A stretch of DNA of 64,000 nt from Pseudocercospora fijiensis CIRAD86 (lineage: Eukaryota > Ascomycota > Dothideomycetes > Mycosphaerellales > Mycosphaerellaceae), in the NCBI RefSeq assembly GCF_000340215.1, contig NW_006921533.1, positions 6,555,481 to 6,619,480 of the forward strand. Reading direction: 5' to 3'. A model generated the notes under the pieces. That model made no database searches and had not been told where the DNA came from. It was given only the letters and a program-made list of their open reading frames with translations. The position numbers were made by a program, and so were the translations under genes. Positions 58,781 through 64,000 of the stretch are shown one piece after another; position 1 is the first letter of the stretch; the number at the start of each line of letters is the position of its first letter.

Positions 58781-59363
58781 GCTAAACCTGTCTTCTTATA
58801 CGATAGGTAGACTTCTAAGATAATAAGATAATAGATAAGTAGGAGGTAATAGAAGAACAGGAGGTTATAGATAATTAGGAGGTAATAGAAGATAGTAAAC
58901 AGGCTAATAATGATTAGGAGATAGCTAATAGCTAATAGATAGTTATCTTTAATAGATTGCTATATGCTTTTAGGCATTAGAATAACGTTATAGTATATAT
59001 ACAGTTGATACTACGTTGGAATTAACAAGCCCTTTTAGCATAAGTTGCATAGAGGGTACCAATAGCCTACGACTACGAGTAAGTGTTAGCAAGGCTGACT
59101 TGTTATCCGCCGCTCGCCTCCGGCTTCGCTCGGCCATCCTGACCTGCACCGCGGGTCTACGGATACTTTATAACACGTGTCCTCTTGGCAGGGAAAGGAT
59201 TTTCGCACCTGTATTTTAGACCATAGGGACATAGAACAGAGGCAATCAAAAAAAAAGCCATATTCTGAACCGCTGGCAAGGCAGTATTACGTAAGTAATC
59301 CACTGCGCTGTGCGTGATAGTTACTCGGGAAGTCTGGAGGGATACATATCAAAGAAGCTGAGC
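58781..59363. other. Transition from RIP-altered to normal DNA
   Basis: From 58781 to about 59000 the sequence is TA-rich, with a degenerate repeat AGGAGGTAATAGAAGA (58840-58895). Beyond about 59010, CpA, TpG and TGA return to normal frequency. No gene is recognised between 59010 and the acetyltransferase start. The last stretch should hold its promoter and 5' UTR. A GC-rich segment lies at 59107-59160. Confidence 0.6.
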
Positions 59364-60797
59364 ATGATGCGTGCAGCTGGACTGAACGAGAAGCGCTGCA
59401 TCGTCCGGGAAAATCTCAATCTTTACAACAGCGTCGCCACTCTATGCACATACGCCAGTTCAGGGCTGCCGTCGAGGGAGGACATCGTTGAAGCCACCAA
59501 AGCTTGCATCTCCGAACATGCAGCACTCAGCATTGTGATTCAAGATGCCGATACTGAGCAGCCGAAGATCAGCCGAGCTGAAACGATAGATGTCGACCAT
59601 CATATCGACTTCTTGGACGCAGGTGGAACACCGTCAGAGTTGGAAGCAATTCTCTCAAAATCACACAATGAGCCAGTGACCGTCCATCATAACCAACCGC
59701 AATGGCGCCTGATCATCGCAACCCCCGAGACTAGAAGTGGTCCTTGGACAGGATTCCATGCCGCATTTGTCTGCTCGCACAACCTCATGGACGGGATGTC
59801 TGGATATGCGTTTCACCGCACCTTCTCACGCTCGCTCAACAACCCAAAGCCTAAAATCGCGCAAGTCAGCAGCACATACGAAGTCCCTCGCGATCTCAAG
59901 CTCCTACCACCAATGGACGCCCGTCTCAGCATATCCTGGTCCTATCTCCTCGGTCCCGTAATCAAAGAATACTTTCCCTCAACCCTATCCAACCTCCTGG
60001 GTTTCAGCTCAGACAACACACCATCTGACGCTTGGCTCGGCGCCAAAAGTCGACCAGCCCTCCCCTCCGACTCCAAATTCCCTCCAACATCCCTCCATCT
60101 AACCTCAGTCCCCGCCTCAACGCTCAAAAACACCTTATCCGCATGCAGAAACCACTCAACCCGCCTAACAGCCTTCCTCCAACACCTCTTCGCCCGAGCT
60201 TTAAGCAGAGCCCTCACAAAACGTGGTGAAACCCACACCACATTCCTCTCACAAACACCCATCGATCTCCGCCGTGCTCTAGGCCAAGCACAGAATCAAC
60301 CAATGGCTAACTACTCTTCCGCACTCACCGAAACAATCAAAATACCCCCATCCCTCCTCTCAACTCCTGCTCTCGCAGAAACAGAATGGACATCAATCCA
60401 GAAATTAACTTCCAAACTCGCCGCCGCAGCCTCGACAACAAAAGATCATCCCGTCGGTCTCCTGAAATACTTGTCGAATTTCCGGGAGTGGACGATCAGG
60501 AAGTCGAAATGTCGTGCAGATGTGAGTTTTGAGATTAGTAATTTGGGGGTTTTCTTCGATGATGGTGATAATGGAGGGGAAACAAAAAAATATCGAGTTG
60601 AGAATATGATCTTCTCGCAATCTGCAAACGGGACTGGACCACCGTTTTGTGTGAGTGTAGCGAGCGCGAAGGATGGCGCGTTGATGTTGAGTGTGACTTG
60701 GTGGGAGGGGATGTTGGGTGTTGATGATGAGAAGGAGTTTATACGAGAGATTTGTGAGGATGTTGAGAGGGAGATGGAGGGAATTGCGCAAGGATAG
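59364..60797 (+). CDS. Alcohol O-acetyltransferase-like protein (AATase family)
   Basis: Members of this BAHD-like fold transfer acetyl groups from acetyl-CoA to alcohols or related acceptors. The catalytic HxxxD motif is seen as His139-Asn-Leu-Met-Asp143-Gly, preceded by 'FHAAFVCS'. The N-terminal 'LNLYNSVATLCTYAS' is the usual family start region, and 477 residues is normal for the family. Start: the frame is open upstream to 59295, but that part has no ATG. ATG 59364 is the first in frame and has A at -3 (a second ATG is at 59367). No intron is needed. An upstream spliced exon cannot be excluded. It converges on the PTEN-like gene with 162 bp between stops. The substrate cannot be told from sequence, and yeast-type ATF function is not implied. 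Confidence 0.8.
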   Translation: MMRAAGLNEKRCIVRENLNLYNSVATLCTYASSGLPSREDIVEATKACISEHAALSIVIQDADTEQPKISRAETIDVDHHIDFLDAGGTPSELEAILSKSHNEPVTVHHNQPQWRLIIATPETRSGPWTGFHAAFVCSHNLMDGMSGYAFHRTFSRSLNNPKPKIAQVSSTYEVPRDLKLLPPMDARLSISWSYLLGPVIKEYFPSTLSNLLGFSSDNTPSDAWLGAKSRPALPSDSKFPPTSLHLTSVPASTLKNTLSACRNHSTRLTAFLQHLFARALSRALTKRGETHTTFLSQTPIDLRRALGQAQNQPMANYSSALTETIKIPPSLLSTPALAETEWTSIQKLTSKLAAAASTTKDHPVGLLKYLSNFREWTIRKSKCRADVSFEISNLGVFFDDGDNGGETKKYRVENMIFSQSANGTGPPFCVSVASAKDGALMLSVTWWEGMLGVDDEKEFIREICEDVEREMEGIAQG

Positions 60798-60959
60798 AGA
60801 GCGACCTCTGGCCAGCCATGATAATGTATGATGGGGTATCTACTGACAATCTATCGCCTCTCAGTGCTGTTCATCTCGTCTCGTCCATCACCAGTATGCC
60901 ACCCGATCACGCCCGAACGCCTCGCTAGATATGATTGAGCGACGCGACATCCGGTCGTA

Positions 60960-62633
60960 CTACGAACTGGTAGTCGTGTTCTTGCTCAACTTCACGTGAC
61001 CTATCGTGTGATCATGGTGCCTGCTGCCCTCAAGGTCTGCCTGGGAGCAATTCGGTTCCGCCAGTGTTGTAGATGACGAAGGCGCTTCTGAATTCCCGTC
61101 CTTTTGCGACGCCAAGTCCTCCTTGCTGGCATCTTTCGTCGAAGAAGACTTGCTGGGGATTAGTTTCCCTAGCTTGGTCCCAATCGGGGGTCGATCGTGA
61201 TTGAAACCTTCGGCGAGCTGCCTTCCGTCAGGTCCGGTGCTCTGTACTGTATCCAACTCGTCTTTGACGTCGTCTTTGTCACTGGTTCGTTCCGTTCGCA
61301 TGCTGCTAGCGCGGGAGACATCCGCCGAATCCGAGGTTGCTTGTCGGAGACCGAGTTTCCTTTCAAAGTCTTCGGACTTCTCGTCTTGCTTCCATTCCGC
61401 TGGCCGCGCTTGTGGAATGTGCTCGGTGCTTTCAGATGGCTCGTCGACCTTGACGCTTGGCGCCTTGTCGACGGATCTCCAAACAACCTGTAATCTGTCG
61501 AAGCACTTTGTACCTTTCCGAGAGCTGCCTTTGATACCATCCATGCCATCGAAGTCAATGCTGAAGACTCCACTGTCATCCGGGACACCCTTCTGTTCCG
61601 GGCCGTTGCCTTCGAAGAACGCGTTGAACCAGACATGAGCTACAGAAGTGACCATTGTGAAACCGCCGTATTTGCTCTTGTTTCGTCGTTCGAAGTCGAT
61701 GTTGACGTCAGAAGACGGGAGCACAATCCTGCTCGATGGAGTAAAGACAACATCGCCTCCATCTCTGTCGTCGTAAGATGGTTGTCTCTCAAGCACCTTT
61801 GCTTCCGTCTTCTCAGCATCCTTGATCTGCTTCCCTGCATCAGCTGCTTGCTCTGTCTTCTTCTTGCCCATCATCTCCATGGCAACATCAGCAAAACCTG
61901 TATCTTTGCGGATCTCGCCCCGAACGATTTTCCGCTCGTCCTTCTTGAAGGTATGGAAAGTCTTGATCACTTTGCCCTCGTCCACATATCCTTCGAGAGC
62001 AATCTTGACACCGTCTCTCAAGCCCCACACGTGGACCTCGACGATCTCGATGGGTCTCTCCACGTACTGCTTTCCGTGCTTCGCCCAGCGATCAACATAT
62101 GTGATCCATCGCAGCTGACTTGCGATGGTGATGCCATTTCCAAAATTTGGTCGCATTCGGCGATCTGTGAAGCGTTGCATGGCATCTTTAGGAGTCCATC
62201 CCTCCTCGCTGATGAGATAGCTACAGCTTATTGTGCCACTCCGGCCCTTTCCTGCTTTGCAATGTACAACTGCCACTCTTCCCTTGGCAGTGTCGTCCTT
62301 CAACCATTGACGCATGCTGCCTATGATCAGTGGAACGAGGGCGAAAGGAGGAGGATGGTGATCGGGCCATGGGTAATGCCGTATCCTGTTGTAGACCTCT
62401 TCATCTGGATATCCCGTGCCTTCCGCACGGAACTCCCAGATGGCCCATTGATCCCCGTGTTTCGAGTCGAGAAATTTGACTAGGTCTTTCAAAGGATTTC
62501 GATAGGCGACTTGAGGGTATGTGCCACTGGGGCCGGAAGTAGCAATGATGTTGTCCGTAACATAGCACAGGTCGAGACCCGCCTCAGGATGTCTCGCTCG
62601 CGGGCCAGCTACTACCTGGCGGAGCAAGTCCAT
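60960..62633 (-). CDS. tep1: PTEN-type phosphatidylinositol 3-phosphatase
   Basis: A 557-residue protein from ATG 62633 with no intron. The N-terminal dual-specificity phosphatase domain (about 15-190) has the P-loop His124-Cys125-Lys-Ala-Gly-Lys-Gly-Arg131-Ser, almost the PTEN signature. The two lysines give the positive pocket that suits PtdIns(3,4,5)P3. The WPD-loop equivalent is Trp89-Pro-Asp91-His92. A C2-like domain follows (about 195-385; 'VEVHVWGL', then 'FDRLQVVWRS'). Residues 390-557 are Ser/Thr/Asp/Glu-rich and look disordered, without a PDZ-binding end. Family role: removing the 3-phosphate to oppose PI3-kinase signalling at membranes. It diverges from BOS1 across 335 bp. The symbol follows the fungal homologue name. 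Confidence 0.9.
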   Translation of the reverse strand: MDLLRQVVAGPRARHPEAGLDLCYVTDNIIATSGPSGTYPQVAYRNPLKDLVKFLDSKHGDQWAIWEFRAEGTGYPDEEVYNRIRHYPWPDHHPPPFALVPLIIGSMRQWLKDDTAKGRVAVVHCKAGKGRSGTISCSYLISEEGWTPKDAMQRFTDRRMRPNFGNGITIASQLRWITYVDRWAKHGKQYVERPIEIVEVHVWGLRDGVKIALEGYVDEGKVIKTFHTFKKDERKIVRGEIRKDTGFADVAMEMMGKKKTEQAADAGKQIKDAEKTEAKVLERQPSYDDRDGGDVVFTPSSRIVLPSSDVNIDFERRNKSKYGGFTMVTSVAHVWFNAFFEGNGPEQKGVPDDSGVFSIDFDGMDGIKGSSRKGTKCFDRLQVVWRSVDKAPSVKVDEPSESTEHIPQARPAEWKQDEKSEDFERKLGLRQATSDSADVSRASSMRTERTSDKDDVKDELDTVQSTGPDGRQLAEGFNHDRPPIGTKLGKLIPSKSSSTKDASKEDLASQKDGNSEAPSSSTTLAEPNCSQADLEGSRHHDHTIGHVKLSKNTTTSS

Positions 62634-62968
62634 TGTGGTATAGCATTTCCCAGCGTCTTAGCAGAGGAGTGAGTCGTTCATATCGGGATATCGTAGGTCA
62701 TCGCCGTATCATCATATTGGTCCGCGTAGCATCAAAGGGTCTTGGAGGTTGGTCTGACATTCAGGAACTTGATATAATGATGGACGGACTTGGTCTTGAA
62801 ATGACGTACATGCTTTCGTTCTGCGGAATTGCTTGGCGGCGGGAAGCGCGTGTCGACACGTTGCGCCCCGGGACAGCAAAAGTTCAAGCCCGAGAGCTGT
62901 AATTTCTTCTGTTCTTCTGTCGAGACCATGCGTCGCAAAACACACCAACACCTCCCACATACGCCACG
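62634..62968. promoter_or_regulatory. Shared divergent promoter of the PTEN-like gene and BOS1
   Basis: 335 bp separate the two ATGs, so the 5' UTRs and promoters of both genes must lie here. I see no clear TATA box or known operator. The base composition is normal. Confidence 0.6.
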
Positions 62969-63810
62969 ATGGTATACCACGCACGCACAAATAGTACACC
63001 CTGACTCGCACTAATCGCTTACAGAGTGCGCTATACAACTCGGCTCTCCGCCAGAGCAAAGCCATCCGTGCCGACCTCGAAGCCCTTGCCAATAACAGCT
63101 CTCAGAATCCCGTGGCCATCCAGGGCCAGATTACAACTTCCCTGACCTCCTTTTCGAGGACATTAGATGACTACCAACGCGCCATCAACGACGAGCTTGT
63201 GCCTGAAAAGGCCGAGAAAGGCAAAGAGCGCATCTCGAATTTTCGGTCCGACTTGCTGGAGTTTCGATCACGATTTGCGGAATTGAAGCACGAGCGTGAA
63301 CACCAACAGCTTGCTGAAAATCGTAGCGAGCTTTTTGGGAGGAGACCGCATGCTGCTGCCACTCCTGAGAACCCATACGCCGATGCGAGCATTGCATCCG
63401 GTGCTGGCCGAGGAGAAAATGTGAATCCCCTGTTCAGGACAAACAACCCCAATTTTGTGCCCGGCCAGCAAGGCAACAGCTACAGCTCTTACCAGTCACC
63501 TTACGGTCTGGGCGCGGATCAGCAAAGGGAAGGCCATGCGCTTCGAGAGAACAACTTCTTCACCTCCTCCAACCAAGTGCTGGACGAGTACCTCGAACGC
63601 GGACGTGATGTCCTGAGCAATTTAGGCGACCAGCGTGAGATGTTGAAAAACACACAGCGAAAGCTGTACAGCGTCGGCACGACTCTAGGCATCTCAGGTG
63701 ACACCATTCGTATGGTCGAGCGCAGAGCCAAGCAGGATAAGTTCATCTTCTGGGGCGGTGTTGTCGTCTTCATTGTATTCGTCTACTTTGTACTGAGATG
63801 GCTGCGATGA
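62969..63810 (+). CDS. bos1: ER-Golgi SNARE Bos1 (membrin/GOSR2 type)
   Basis: Bos1 is a Qb-SNARE for fusion of ER-derived vesicles with the Golgi. The gene has two exons: 62969-62971 (only the ATG) and 63025-63810, giving 262 residues. Exon 2 begins 'SALYNSALRQSKAIRADLEAL', matching the usual Bos1 N-terminus directly after Met. The intron (62972-63024, 53 bp) starts GTATAC, has CACTAAT as a branch site and ends TTACAG. The ATG has A at -3. Residues 171-240 form the SNARE helix ('LGDQREMLKNTQRKLYSVG', 'IRMVERRAKQDK'), followed by a tail anchor at 241-260 and RWLR at the end. No ATG lies upstream in the exon 2 frame that would avoid the intron. A longer frame that starts at GTG 63112 would lack the N-terminal helix. 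Confidence 0.9.
62972..63024 (+). other. 53-bp intron immediately after the BOS1 start codon
   Basis: GTATAC donor, CACTAATCG branch region about 14 bases from the 3' end, and TTACAG acceptor. It falls exactly between codon 1 and codon 2 (phase 0). Confidence 0.8.
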
Positions 63811-64000
63811 TGCAGAGCTTCCTCGGGTAACTTCTAACAGCACGAGGGCCGGCGACATTGTGCATTGTGGTTTGAGCGAGGCGCCTGGTGTTAGCAGATG
63901 CCCACAGCAGTCGCACTGAAAGGATCATCGATTACGGCCTCCGCCCATCTCATGCCTCTCCCAGTCTCATAAGCGGAAAAGCATCCCATCAAGCATATGC
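63811..64000. other. 3' flank of BOS1
   Basis: 190 bp with normal composition. No further gene start was recognised before the window ends. Confidence 0.5.

Larger units (their letters stand above)
34001..59000 (+). mobile_element. Helitron-2, split by element F
   Basis: Helitron-2 has its N-terminal/Rep part at 34001-36715 and its helicase part at 56129 to about 58780, with element F between them. Rep and Pif1-helicase motifs fall in the order expected when F is removed. It differs in sequence from Helitron-1, so it is another family. The + strand frame is broken by stops. Neither terminus is resolved: B abuts on the left at 34000, and the right end merges into normal-composition DNA near 59.0 kb. 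Confidence 0.7.

Noticed and set aside
59310..59363. Longer acetyltransferase start at 59310
   Set aside because: The first codon there is GTG, and nothing in frame upstream is ATG. Nuclear fungal genes start at ATG, so 59364 was chosen.
61635..62483. 282-codon + strand open frame
   Set aside because: It is antisense to the PTEN-like gene, has no family features, and is explained by that gene's codon usage.
63112..63810. BOS1 as a 232-residue intronless protein
   Set aside because: It would start at GTG and lack the conserved N-terminal helix, which is present upstream in frame behind a good intron.

Overview
The window is from a filamentous ascomycete (Pezizomycotina; Dothideomycetes is a guess). 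The evidence is a short intron with a CTAAT-type branch site, three compact genes typical of such genomes, and about 59 kb of transposon DNA that looks heavily altered by repeat-induced point mutation (RIP). In that DNA TpA is in great excess, CpA and TpG are scarce, TGA stops are almost absent, and TAG/TAA stops break every transposon reading frame. All coding calls left of 59.0 kb are therefore degraded copies, recognised from family motifs read through stops, and their ends are approximate.

Layout. (1) 1 to about 7.34 kb: + strand Helitron with Rep and Pif1-type helicase regions (Helitron-1), running off the left edge. (2) Element B, a minus-strand Ty3/gypsy chromovirus, survives in three pieces (about 7341-7391, 14494-16741, 30878-34000) because two elements landed in it. 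Element A (7392-14488, + strand, same family, 197-bp LTRs, target duplication CCTTA) is one. Element C (16746-30873, minus strand, 14.1 kb, 344-bp LTRs, duplication GTAG) is the other. (3) A second Helitron (Helitron-2) occupies 34.0-36.7 kb and 56.1 to about 59.0 kb. It is split by element F (36716-56124, + strand, 280-bp LTRs, duplication ATAG). F in turn holds element E (39834-46972, minus strand, family A, 198-bp LTRs, duplication GAATC). (4) From about 59.0 kb the base usage switches abruptly to normal. Three ordinary genes follow: an alcohol O-acetyltransferase-like gene (+), a PTEN-type lipid phosphatase (-) and the ER-Golgi SNARE BOS1 (+).

The most unusual signal is shared by the large LTR elements C and F. 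Both have a gag-protease block, then an RT/RNase H/integrase block, then an extra 3-4 kb coding block (ORF3) of unestablished function. In each element the blocks are bounded by a self-complementary motif private to that element: CTAGCTAGCTAGCTA four times in C, and a GCTACCCCGGGGGTAGC-like palindrome five times in F. C and F also share a primer-binding/leader sequence, so they appear to be one lineage with a modular multi-ORF design. C ORF3 has a faint resemblance to 2-oxoglutarate/Fe(II) dioxygenases. Family A (A, B, E) differs: a single gag and pol joined by a conserved A6 overlap that suggests -1 frameshifting, and a C-terminal chromodomain in pol.

In the genic end, the acetyltransferase and the phosphatase converge with 162 bp between them. 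The phosphatase and BOS1 diverge from a shared 335-bp promoter. No tRNA, rRNA or CRISPR was seen.
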